From an uncultured Collinsella sp. (GTDB lineage Bacteria > Actinomycetota > Coriobacteriia > Coriobacteriales > Coriobacteriaceae): 13,380 nucleotides of DNA. Shown here one piece after another: positions 5,972 through 13,347 of the stretch (position 1 is the stretch's first letter; every line of letters begins with the position of its first letter). Under the pieces are notes generated by a model. It was not told the origin of the DNA and did no database searches. It worked only from the letters and a program-made list of their open reading frames with translations. The position numbers and the translations under genes are program-made. The stretch lies in NCBI GenBank assembly GCA_902464175.1, contig CABQHZ010000042.1, forward strand, positions 1 through 13,380, written 5' to 3'.

Positions 5972-8200
5972 GTGGCACACAACAAACTGGAGGCAAACCT
6001 CCAAGACCAGCGCGGGCAAGGCGGGCACGGAGCCATCCCCCTCTCCGCTGGCATGCTGCTCGTAACGCTCGGCGTCGTCTATGGCGACATCGGCACGAGC
6101 CCCATGTACACCATGAAATCAATCGTCGCCAACAACGGCGGCATCGGTACCGTCAGCGAGGACATGATCCTGGGCGCGCTTTCGCTCGTCATCTGGACCA
6201 TGACGCTCGTGACCACGGTCAAGTACGTGCTGATCGCCATGAAGGCCGACAACCACAACGAAGGCGGTATCTTCGCCCTGTTCAGCCTTGTGCGCAAGGT
6301 GGCGCCGTGGCTGATTCTGCCCGCCATGATTGGCGGCGCGGCGCTGCTCGCTGACGGCATCCTCACCCCCGCCGTCACGGTCACCACGGCCATCGAGGGC
6401 CTGCGCACCATTGAGTGGGGCCATGCGCTGCTGGGCGACGGCCAAACCAATGTGATCATCATCACCATCATCATTATCTGCGGCCTGTTTGCCATGCAGC
6501 GCGCCGGCACCTCGTCAATCGGCAAGCTGTTCGGCCCGCTTATGACGCTCTGGTTCCTGTTCCTGGCGGGCGCCGGCCTATTCAACATGCTCGGCAACCT
6601 GTCCATCCTGCGCGCGCTCAACCCCATCCGCGGCATCATGTTCCTGTTCTCGCCCATCAACCACTCGGGCATCATGGTGCTCGGCTTCGTCTTCCTTTCG
6701 ACGACCGGCGCCGAGGCACTCTATTCGGACATGGGCCATGTGGGCAAGGCCAACATTTACGCATCCTGGCCGTTCGTAAAGGCGGCGCTCATTCTCAACT
6801 ACCTGGGCCAGGGCGCTTGGCTGCTTGCCAACAACTCCAATCCCCAAATGCTCGCGATGGATATCGTCAACCCGTTCTATATGATGCTTCCCGAGCCCCT
6901 GCGCCCCTTTGCCATCGTGCTTTCGGCCGTGGCGGCCATCATCGCCTCGCAGGCGCTCATCACCGGCTCGTTCTCGCTGGTATCCGAGGCCACGCGCCTC
7001 AACCTTATGCCGCATCTGCGCATCCACTACCCCAGCGACACCAAGGGCCAGCTCTATATTCCGCTCGTCAACAACATCATGTGGGTCGGCTGCATCTTCA
7101 TCGTGCTGCTGTTCCAAAACTCCGAGCGCATGGAGAGTGCCTACGGCCTCGCCATTACCGTGACCATGCTTATGACCACCACGCTTTTGACGAGCTATAT
7201 CGCCGGCATTCTCAAGCACAAGCTGGGCGCCTGCGTCTTCGCCCTGCTCTTCGGCGCCATTGAGCTGTGCTTTTTCGCCTCGTGCCTCACCATGTTCTTT
7301 GACGGCGGCTATGTGATGATCTTCTTGGCCGCACTGCTGTTTGGCCTTATGTATGTGTGGCGTCGCGGCACCGCCATCGAGCGCACGCAGACGATCCTGC
7401 TGCCCGTCTCCAAGTACATTGACCAGCTCAACCGCCTGCGCAACGACGAGACCTACCCCGTGCTCGCCGACAATCTGGTGTTCCTCACCAACAGCCCCGA
7501 CCCGCTCACGCTCGACCGCGACGTGCTCTATTCCATCTTGGATAAGCATCCCAAGCGCGCCAAGGCATACTGGTTCATCAACGTGCACGTTACCGACGAG
7601 CCCTATACGCACGAGTATTCCGTCGAGACCTTTGGCACGGACTTTTTGTTCCGCGTGCGCCTGGACTTGGGCTTTAAGGTCAACCAGCGCGTTAATGCCT
7701 ACCTGCGCCAAATCGTTGGCGACTTGATGGCATCGGGTGAGCTGCCGCCGCAGCATCACACCTACTCTATCTACGAGACGCGCGGCAACGTGGGCGACTT
7801 CCGTTTTTGTATGCTGCGCAAGATGCTCGCCCCCGAAACGGACATCAACCGCAATGACCACCGCGTGATGGCCATCAAGTACGCCGTCCGCCGCGCCTGC
7901 GGAAGCCCGGCACGCTGGTACGGTCTCGAGAACTCGGCCATCATCATTGAGTACGTACCGCTCTTTGCCCGCATGCGCCCGGCCGTCAAACTTGTGCGCA
8001 CCCAGGTGCCGCTCGAGGTTCAGATCGAAGAGGCCGAGGAAATGGAGGTCGACATCTTCTCGGACGACTTGGTCAACGGCAACGAGGCCGGCAAGAGCAT
8101 GAACGTCGATCCCACCGAGCTGCTCGAGAGCGTCGCCGATACGCCCGAACAGCAACTCGACGGACTCGAGAGCACCCAGTTCAACGACGCCAACTTCTAA
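5972..8200 (+). CDS. kup: Kup-family potassium uptake permease
   Basis: A 742-residue KUP/HAK/KT transporter that brings K+ into the cell, probably by H+ symport. The N-terminal signature GVVYGDIGTSPMY is at residues 34-46 and about 12 membrane helices fill roughly residues 22-465. A long cytoplasmic C-terminal domain follows (about 470-742), including the AYWFINVHVTDEP segment typical of the family. The tail beyond about residue 680 is acidic and low in complexity. The GTG at 5972 was chosen because AAGGGAG lies 5 bases upstream; the in-frame ATG at 5954 has no good ribosome site. It is longer than E. coli Kup (622 residues) because of the C-terminal domain. It is a single-gene unit with its own terminator. 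Confidence 0.93.
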   Translation: MAHNKLEANLQDQRGQGGHGAIPLSAGMLLVTLGVVYGDIGTSPMYTMKSIVANNGGIGTVSEDMILGALSLVIWTMTLVTTVKYVLIAMKADNHNEGGIFALFSLVRKVAPWLILPAMIGGAALLADGILTPAVTVTTAIEGLRTIEWGHALLGDGQTNVIIITIIIICGLFAMQRAGTSSIGKLFGPLMTLWFLFLAGAGLFNMLGNLSILRALNPIRGIMFLFSPINHSGIMVLGFVFLSTTGAEALYSDMGHVGKANIYASWPFVKAALILNYLGQGAWLLANNSNPQMLAMDIVNPFYMMLPEPLRPFAIVLSAVAAIIASQALITGSFSLVSEATRLNLMPHLRIHYPSDTKGQLYIPLVNNIMWVGCIFIVLLFQNSERMESAYGLAITVTMLMTTTLLTSYIAGILKHKLGACVFALLFGAIELCFFASCLTMFFDGGYVMIFLAALLFGLMYVWRRGTAIERTQTILLPVSKYIDQLNRLRNDETYPVLADNLVFLTNSPDPLTLDRDVLYSILDKHPKRAKAYWFINVHVTDEPYTHEYSVETFGTDFLFRVRLDLGFKVNQRVNAYLRQIVGDLMASGELPPQHHTYSIYETRGNVGDFRFCMLRKMLAPETDINRNDHRVMAIKYAVRRACGSPARWYGLENSAIIIEYVPLFARMRPAVKLVRTQVPLEVQIEEAEEMEVDIFSDDLVNGNEAGKSMNVDPTELLESVADTPEQQLDGLESTQFNDANF

Positions 8201-8222
8201 CACGCCACCAGCCATTGACGAC

Positions 8223-8260
8223 AACGGCCTCGCATCTCATAGGAGGTGCGAGGCCGTTTT
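8223..8260 (+). terminator. Intrinsic terminator of kup
   Basis: A 12-bp stem (AACGGCCTCGCA, 8223-8234, with TGCGAGGCCGTT, 8247-8258), 12-base loop, then TTTT on the plus strand. It may also serve the convergent hydrolase gene (stop at 8282), though the minus-strand T-run is poor. Confidence 0.85.
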
Positions 8261-8281
8261 ATGTCGCAACGGACCAGTGAA

Positions 8282-9247
8282 CTACGAACGACGCGGCTCG
8301 GGAACCACGAGCCTATCGGGGCTCGCGCCCTCGGCATCCATCAGGCTCACGTAGCGAATCGACGGATCCCCATACATCGCGTAGTAATAATTGCCCGTGC
8401 GCGCGCTAAAGCATCCGGTGTAGATAGTCTTCTCGAACTTGCCATCGCCCATCCTGGACGCTCCCTCGATCATCACCACGCCCTCGAGCGAGCGGAACAT
8501 GCGAACGACGTTTTCGGTCTCGCTCTCCTTTTGCGGGTAATTGGCATTGAGGTACGCCGCCTTTACAAAACGGCTCGGCGAATAGCAATCGCCCGGAATG
8601 CCGCGCATGCCGGCACCGGCTCCATAGGGCTTAAGCTCGGCGCCACGCCATGTCGCCGTCTGCGGAAAATCGCTTGTGGCGGTGATATAGGTGCGCAGGT
8701 TTTCCATGTGCCACGGGAAGGTCGGCTGGTTGGCAAGGGTGTCGACCGGATCGTCGTATACATGCAGGCCGTCAGCCATCATCTCGACCACGATGCTGCG
8801 CTGGCTGTCGCCGATAATCCAATGGAGCAGCGACACGCCCAGCCCCTCTCCGGCAGATTTGGCGACAATCACCGTGTCGCGCAGCGCGGCCTCGACCTCA
8901 TCGACCGTCGAGAACGTCGCTGCCACCCACAGGGGAAACTCATAGGCCGCGATATTGGTCTTTCCATCAACCGGGCCCTCGGCATACTCGGCATAGCCGG
9001 GAAAGTTGAGCCCCGCCACAGCCAGACCCGCATCGTTACCACAGTCGAAAAACATGGGATAGTTCTTGTAATCGATGCACATGCCGATTACCGCGTGTGC
9101 CGCCGACGCATCGTCGATAAACGAATACGGGATGTGAAACCCGCGCGGCATCACGCGAACCTGTTGGCCGTAGTCAAAGCTCCAGTCGAGGTTGCGGCCC
9201 AGATACATGTGGCCAGAATTATCGGTAAATCGAATGCTCGTACACAT
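8282..9247 (-). CDS. bsh: Choloylglycine hydrolase family enzyme, probable bile salt hydrolase
   Basis: A 321-residue Ntn-hydrolase of the choloylglycine hydrolase/penicillin V acylase family. Such enzymes cleave the amide of glycine- or taurine-conjugated bile salts, or penicillin V. Met1 is followed by Cys2, the nucleophile exposed by removal of Met. Arg18, Asp21, Asn81, Asn173 and Arg226 fall at or within two positions of the catalytic set known for Bifidobacterium bile salt hydrolase (Cys2, Arg18, Asp21, Asn82, Asn175, Arg228). The IPGD-x2-SPSRF segment (217-227) fits Gram-positive family members. There is no signal peptide, so it is cytosolic. The ATG at 9247 was chosen over the longer frame because AGGAGG lies 4 bases upstream and Cys must be residue 2. 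The longer frame would also run into the upstream terminator. Bile salt activity is likely but penicillin V or acyl-homoserine-lactone substrates cannot be excluded. Confidence 0.88.
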   Translation of the reverse strand: MCTSIRFTDNSGHMYLGRNLDWSFDYGQQVRVMPRGFHIPYSFIDDASAAHAVIGMCIDYKNYPMFFDCGNDAGLAVAGLNFPGYAEYAEGPVDGKTNIAAYEFPLWVAATFSTVDEVEAALRDTVIVAKSAGEGLGVSLLHWIIGDSQRSIVVEMMADGLHVYDDPVDTLANQPTFPWHMENLRTYITATSDFPQTATWRGAELKPYGAGAGMRGIPGDCYSPSRFVKAAYLNANYPQKESETENVVRMFRSLEGVVMIEGASRMGDGKFEKTIYTGCFSARTGNYYYAMYGDPSIRYVSLMDAEGASPDRLVVPEPRRS

Positions 9248-9310
9248 AGCGCCTCCTAGCTTTACGTTCTTGCTAAGCTCATTGTCACCAAACAAAAAGG
9301 CGCTAAACAC

Positions 9311-9347
9311 AAAAGCCCGGACATGACAACAATGTCACGCCCGGACC
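9311..9347 (-). terminator. Minus-strand terminator of the second deformylase-like gene, built with G-U pairs
   Basis: In the minus-strand RNA, GGUCCGGGCGUGACA pairs with UGUCAUGUCCGGGCUUU over 15 pairs with a UUGU loop, then a U-rich tail follows (plus 9314-9311). Four or five pairs are G-U, which become C-A mismatches in the plus-strand RNA, so the hairpin works in one direction only. Confidence 0.75.
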
Positions 9348-9378
9348 AAAAGAGACGAAGTGCGGTGCTTTGGTCCCC

Positions 9379-9798
9379 TTAGACCAACTTTCCAAGACAG
9401 TGGTCGATCATATGCTGGACCATCTGCGCCTCGAAGCCCACAAAGTCCTGCTTGCGCTCGCGCATCTTGCCATCGACGATCTGGTCAAAGGCAACCTTGC
9501 ACTTGATATAGCGCGTGGACTTGGTGACCTCCTCGTGCGTCAGGCAGCTCTCCTCCATCTTGCTGGCGCCCAGGCCAAACACCAGACGGGGGTTGTAGAG
9601 CACGTGGGGCTCGCCGGCGTCGTCCAGGTAGACGCAGACCTTCTTGGTAACGCCGATCTGGTTGGCGGCCAAGCAGCCGGCATCATCGAGCGACTTGATG
9701 GTATCGATCAGGTCCTGAGCAACCGACTCGTCCTCGACGGTCGCAACCTCGCAACGCTGGGACAGGATAGCCTCGTCGTGGCAAAGCTCTTTAATCAT
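9379..9798 (-). CDS. Peptide-deformylase-like protein lacking the catalytic glutamate
   Basis: A 139-residue peptide deformylase homologue. Motif 1 is GCLAANQIG (residues 41-49, Gln47 present), motif 2 is ESCLT (83-87, metal ligand Cys85) and motif 3 is HMIDH (129-133). The two histidine ligands His129 and His133 are kept, but the glutamate that acts as general acid-base in classical enzymes (Glu133 in E. coli) is Met130, encoded by an unambiguous ATG codon. Metal binding may persist, but normal deformylation is doubtful. The start at 9798 was chosen because GGAGG lies 5 bases upstream; an ATG four codons earlier overlaps that site. It lies upstream of the bile-salt-hydrolase-like gene in the same direction, but a strong terminator separates them. 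A paralogue lies at 1757-2167. Confidence 0.8.
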   Translation of the reverse strand: MIKELCHDEAILSQRCEVATVEDESVAQDLIDTIKSLDDAGCLAANQIGVTKKVCVYLDDAGEPHVLYNPRLVFGLGASKMEESCLTHEEVTKSTRYIKCKVAFDQIVDGKMRERKQDFVGFEAQMVQHMIDHCLGKLV

Positions 9799-9831
9799 AC
9801 GTTCCTCCATAGGGGTCGTTGTAACCGCTTA

Positions 9832-9837
9832 AGTATA
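9832..9837 (-). promoter_or_regulatory. Candidate -10 box of the second deformylase-like gene
   Basis: TATACT on the minus strand, 34 bases before the ATG at 9798. No clear -35 is visible. Confidence 0.4.
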
Positions 9838-9930
9838 CGGTACCCACACATTTTCATGCGATAAATACCGTCCGTCTGTTACAAAGCGCCGAACATCAAC
9901 ATGCGAGGAACAGCAAGGTTGTAAAGGCGA

Positions 9931-9974
9931 TATAGTAAATGAGTTCGTGTCAATCGGCCTAAACTCGGGGCCGA
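9931..9974 (+). promoter_or_regulatory. Candidate promoter and leader hairpin of the purine permease
   Basis: TATAGT (9931-9936) is a plausible -10. Downstream, TCGGCC (9954-9959) and GGCCGA (9969-9974) form a 6-bp hairpin just before the ribosome site AAGGAAAGGG (9977-9986). I see no purine riboswitch core here. The -35 is not evident. Confidence 0.35.
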
Positions 9975-9991
9975 ACAAGGAAAGGGTATGC

Positions 9992-11305
9992 ATGGACGAA
10001 CTTTTTCACGTCAGTGAGCGCAAGTCCACAATCGGGACCGAACTTCGCGCTGGACTGACAACATTCCTGGCGATGGCCTACATCATCGCCGTCAACCCCG
10101 CAGTGCTCTCGGGCGCTGGCATTGATGCGGGAGCGCTCGCCTGCGCCACCTGCCTGGGCGCCGGCATCATGACCATCTGCATGGGCATCTTCGCCAACCG
10201 CCCGCTCGCCTGCGCGTCGGGTCTGGGCATCAACGCCATGATCGCGGGCATCGCCACCACCATGTGCGGCGGCGACTGGCACGTGGCCATGAGCGTTATC
10301 TTCCTCGAGGGTATCGTCATCTTGCTGCTCGTCCTGTGCGGCCTGCGCGAGGCCATCATGGACGCCATCCCCGTGGTCCTGCGCCACGCCATCTCGGTGG
10401 GTCTGGGCCTGTTTATCGCCATGATCGGCCTGTGCGACGCCGGCATCATCACCGCTGGCGCCGGTACGCTCGTCGGCCTGGGCGACATCGCCTCCCCCAC
10501 CTTTATCGTCGGCATCATCTCCATCGTCGTGACGGTTGCCCTGGCTTCCCGCAACGTGCCGGGCTCGCTGCTCATCGGCATCATCGTCGCCGTTATCGCC
10601 GGAATCCCGCTGGGCGTCACCCATGCGCCCGAGGGCCTCATCGCACCGCTCGACTTCTCGACCTTCGGCGCCCCGTTTGCCAGCACTGCCGACGGCAACC
10701 TTGCCATCGTGAAGGTCCTGACCGACCCGATGCTGCTCGTCGTTGCCTTCTCGCTGCTCATGAGCGACTTCTTCGACACCATGGGCACCGCGATGGCCGT
10801 CGCCAAGCAGGGCGAGTTCTTGACCGAGGACGGCAATGTCGAGGACATCCGTCCCATCCTGGTCGTCGACTCCGTGGCCGCTGCTGCCGGTGGCTTTATG
10901 GGCGTCTCCTCCATCACCACCTTCGTCGAGTCCACCTCTGGCGCTGCCGACGGTGGCCGCACGGGCCTCACCTCCGTCACCACCGGTGTGCTGTTCATTC
11001 TCGCCGCGTTCTTCTCCCCCATCGTCACCATCGTTTCCAGCGCCGCCACCTGCGGTGCTCTGGTCTACGTCGGCTACCTCATGATGAGCGAGGCCTCCGA
11101 GATCGACTGGTCCGACGTGTCGCAGGGCTTCCCGGCGTTCATGATTGTCGCCGGCGTGCCCTTCACCTACTCCATCTCTGCCGGCATTGGTCTGGGCTTT
11201 ATCGCCTACGTGATCGTCGCGCTCTTTAAGGGCGAGGCCTCCAAGATCAAGCCGCTCATGTGGATCGCAGCCCTTGCCTTCCTCGTCTACTTCTTTGTAG
11301 CGTAG
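9992..11305 (+). CDS. NCS2-family purine permease, AzgA/AdeP-like
   Basis: A 437-residue membrane protein of the AzgA-type branch of nucleobase permeases, which import adenine, guanine or hypoxanthine with protons. Family marks are TELRAGLTTFLAMAYIIAVNP (residues 16-36, described in part), GLGINA (77-82), DFFDTMGT (259-266) and the conserved segment ending GGRTGLTSV (321-329). About 13-14 hydrophobic segments are present. The ATG at 9992 was chosen because a purine-rich AAGGAAAGGG precedes it; the GTG at 9947 lies inside the leader hairpin region. The exact purine cannot be assigned. The last 14 codons recur as a decayed copy at 13302-13347, past the next gene. Confidence 0.92.
   Translation: MDELFHVSERKSTIGTELRAGLTTFLAMAYIIAVNPAVLSGAGIDAGALACATCLGAGIMTICMGIFANRPLACASGLGINAMIAGIATTMCGGDWHVAMSVIFLEGIVILLLVLCGLREAIMDAIPVVLRHAISVGLGLFIAMIGLCDAGIITAGAGTLVGLGDIASPTFIVGIISIVVTVALASRNVPGSLLIGIIVAVIAGIPLGVTHAPEGLIAPLDFSTFGAPFASTADGNLAIVKVLTDPMLLVVAFSLLMSDFFDTMGTAMAVAKQGEFLTEDGNVEDIRPILVVDSVAAAAGGFMGVSSITTFVESTSGAADGGRTGLTSVTTGVLFILAAFFSPIVTIVSSAATCGALVYVGYLMMSEASEIDWSDVSQGFPAFMIVAGVPFTYSISAGIGLGFIAYVIVALFKGEASKIKPLMWIAALAFLVYFFVA
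11260..11305 (+). repeat. Direct repeat, copy 1: 3' end of the purine permease
   Basis: 46 bases ending in the permease stop codon. They match 13302-13347 at 43 of 46 positions (23 identical bases at the left end). Similarity stops sharply to the left of 11260 and fades gradually past the stop into the terminator. Confidence 0.9.
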
Positions 11306-11331
11306 CGGCACGGCCGACAAACCAAACCATG

Positions 11332-11370
11332 AAGCGCGGAATCGCATTGAGCGGTCCCGCGCTTTTCTTT
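11332..11370 (+). terminator. Intrinsic terminator of the purine permease
   Basis: AAGCGCGG (11332-11339) pairs with CCGCGCTT (11357-11364), with a small CGC/GCG stem nested in the loop, followed by TTCTTTT. The same AAAGCGC start recurs at the very end of the window. Confidence 0.8.
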
Positions 11371-11495
11371 TAAGCGAGTCGACACACGGGCGCATAACCC
11401 ATTTCTCCCCCCCGTCTTTTGGACATTTTGCCCTCCAAACGGCACTACCGACGGCTACATCCTGCAGATATGCTGGATATAACCGCATAGGCCCT
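11371..11495 (+). promoter_or_regulatory. Upstream region of the surface-protein gene with C7 tract and candidate -10
   Basis: TATAAC at 11478-11483 is a possible -10, 31 bases before the ATG at 11514; no good -35 is seen. A run of seven C lies at 11407-11413. Nothing else recognisable is present between the permease terminator and the gene. Confidence 0.3.
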
Positions 11496-11513
11496 ATGAG
11501 GATGGGAGTAACC

Positions 11514-13280
11514 ATGGCCGCCTTGTTCACGACCCCCAAGCGCAATGCCAAAACCTCAGGAGCCCATTTTGCCGAGCCCGACGTGCGCCGTCGCACGCTG
11601 CTCGCACACGGCAGCTGGCGCCGCGTGACCCGCCGCATCGTCGTAGGCGCCGTATGCGCGCTTACGGTAAGCTCGCTGCTCATGCCGAGTGTCTCGCTCG
11701 CGGCGGAGTGGGTCAACGTCGGCGGCACTCAGTACAACACTGCAGCAGGCGACGAGGCCGGCACCTGGGCCTGGAACGGCGCCGATGACATGAAGCTCAA
11801 CGGCTATAACGGCGGCGCGATCGAGGCAGCGGGCAAGCTCAACGTGAGCTACGAGGGCAACAACACCGTCACTAACGACAACGGCCGCGGCATCAAGGCT
11901 AAGGATGGCGCGAACGAGAACGCTGAGCTTAATATTCAGGGCGACGCGTTCAGCACGCTCAACGTGACATCTTCTCGTGACGCCATCACTTCCGTCGGCA
12001 ACATCAACATCGACGGCGCTGGCACTGTCAACGCCACGAGCACCGAGCACGATGCCATCGATGCCGGGGGCGATGTCACCATCAAGGGCTCGGGAAACGT
12101 TAATGCCACGGGCGATTCGGATGGCGTCAGGGCCGACGGCAACATCACGATCGACAACAGCGGAACCGTCACCGCCAAGGCCACCGACGATCAGGGTATC
12201 GATGCTAACGAGAACCTCATCATAAAGGGCGGCGGCAAGGTAGAGGCAAGCTCTATCAAAGACAATGCGATTTGGGCCGACGGCAACATCGAGATCTCGG
12301 GTGGCAGCCAGGTCAAGGCAAGCTCCGAGGAAGACGCCGCCATCGACGGTAAAAATAGCCTCACGGTCACGAACGCTTCCCTCAACGCAAGTGGCGTTGG
12401 GTATGGCATCTATGTCTACAAGGGCATCATGCTCGATGGCGCGACCGTGACGGTCCGCGCAAGCTCAGATGGCGGGGAAGCCAGCGCACTCTTCACCGAT
12501 GAGGACGACATCGTCATCAAGAACGGCTCAACTGTGGATGCGCTCGCAGAAGGCAGGTTCTCGGTTGCAATCTCCACCAGTAATTTCTACTCCGACGAAG
12601 CGGGTGGCCATATCTACATCAGCGACTCCGTTGTCAAGGCCATAGCCCGTTATGCCGAGACCGGCGGCGACGGCCCCGACCACTACAGTGGAGACCAAAA
12701 CGACGAAATCATCCCTGAGTCCGAGGGCCTGAACATCGGCATCTTCGCGCAGACCGAGAAGGGCATCACGCCCGCGACCATCTCGATTGTCCGCAGTAAG
12801 GTCACAGCTGAGGGAGACACGGCGGCAATCTTCGCCCTTGCCACGAGCGCGGACGGCGAGACAATCGGCACCATCGAGATTGAAGGCGCTCCCATCCAGA
12901 CGCCCACAGGCGGCAAGATCATTGGCTATCGCAACAAGGAAGAACGCGACGACGGCATCTTCTACGAGGTGGGTCAAACCATCGGCACGGGCGACGACGT
13001 GATCGACTCCCCCTATAACGAAGCTGTCGCCAAGAGCACGGTCATCGTGCCTCCCGAGGAGATCAAACCCGAGGAGAAGCCAGGCGAGACCAAGCCCGAG
13101 GGTTCCAAGTCCGAGGGCACGAAGACGACCAAGACCGTTGCAGTTGCAGCCAAGGGAGCCAAGACCGTCGGCAAGCTCGCGGCAACCGGCGACACCTCGA
13201 ACGCAGCCATCGTGGCAGCCGCCCTTGCGGGAACAGCCGCCATCGCCGCAGGCGCCCTGGCGAGTCGCAAACGTTCGTAA
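11514..13280 (+). CDS. Secreted, cell-wall-anchored beta-helix surface protein (LAxTG sorting signal)
   Basis: A 588-residue surface protein. An extended N-terminus rich in Arg (residues 1-41) leads into a hydrophobic signal segment (about 42-62) with likely cleavage near SLA-AEW (63/64). Residues about 95-400 show repeats of about 22-24 residues of the form DAI-x-A-x-GNI-x-I-x-G-x-G-x-V-x-A-S, as in right-handed parallel beta-helices and Cthe_2159-like carbohydrate-binding domains. Then come a variable region, a Pro/Glu/Lys-rich wall-spanning stretch (about 525-550), LAATGD, a hydrophobic segment and the tail RKRS. LAxTG is the motif of actinobacterial class E sortases. The ATG at 11514 was chosen because GGGAG lies 5 bases upstream. 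The ligand is unknown. Permease-tail repeats on both sides suggest insertion or local rearrangement. Confidence 0.85.
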   Translation: MAALFTTPKRNAKTSGAHFAEPDVRRRTLLAHGSWRRVTRRIVVGAVCALTVSSLLMPSVSLAAEWVNVGGTQYNTAAGDEAGTWAWNGADDMKLNGYNGGAIEAAGKLNVSYEGNNTVTNDNGRGIKAKDGANENAELNIQGDAFSTLNVTSSRDAITSVGNINIDGAGTVNATSTEHDAIDAGGDVTIKGSGNVNATGDSDGVRADGNITIDNSGTVTAKATDDQGIDANENLIIKGGGKVEASSIKDNAIWADGNIEISGGSQVKASSEEDAAIDGKNSLTVTNASLNASGVGYGIYVYKGIMLDGATVTVRASSDGGEASALFTDEDDIVIKNGSTVDALAEGRFSVAISTSNFYSDEAGGHIYISDSVVKAIARYAETGGDGPDHYSGDQNDEIIPESEGLNIGIFAQTEKGITPATISIVRSKVTAEGDTAAIFALATSADGETIGTIEIEGAPIQTPTGGKIIGYRNKEERDDGIFYEVGQTIGTGDDVIDSPYNEAVAKSTVIVPPEEIKPEEKPGETKPEGSKSEGTKTTKTVAVAAKGAKTVGKLAATGDTSNAAIVAAALAGTAAIAAGALASRKRS

Positions 13281-13301
13281 ACACTTTTTCGCACAGGACG
13301 G

Positions 13302-13347
13302 GTGGATCGCAGCCCTTGCCTTCCCCGTCTACTTCTTCGTAGCGTAA
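13302..13347 (+). pseudogene. Direct repeat, copy 2: remnant of an NCS2 permease C-terminus
   Basis: Encodes WIAALAFPVYFFVA and a TAA stop in one frame, against WIAALAFLVYFFVA and TAG in the intact permease. The three differences are CTC to CCC, TTT to TTC and TAG to TAA. It lies 21 bases past the stop of the surface-protein gene. Weaker similarity to the permease 3' flank continues to the window end, where AAAGCGC matches the start of the permease terminator stem. It has no start of its own and is not a gene. Confidence 0.85.

Noticed and set aside
6578..8224. Long minus-strand open frame (548 codons) opposite kup
   Set aside because: Antisense shadow; low-complexity Val/Gly/His/Glu-rich translation, no ribosome site and no domain.
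9247..9379. Operon of the second deformylase-like gene with the bile-salt-hydrolase-like gene
   Set aside because: Same direction and 131 bp apart, but a strong terminator lies between them, so co-transcription would need read-through.
9811..9991. Purine riboswitch upstream of the purine permease
   Set aside because: I looked for the conserved loop sequences of the purine aptamer and did not find them; only a short hairpin is present.
9959..11728. Long minus-strand open frame (589 codons) across the permease and the start of the surface gene
   Set aside because: Translation is dominated by Asp, Gly, His and Glu, the mirror of hydrophobic GC-rich codons; it spans two real plus-strand genes and a terminator.
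11514..13280. Surface-protein gene as a classical transposon or integron cassette
   Set aside because: No transposase, integrase, terminal inverted repeats or short target duplication are visible; only the permease-tail direct repeats are, which fit recombination or tandem-gene collapse equally well.
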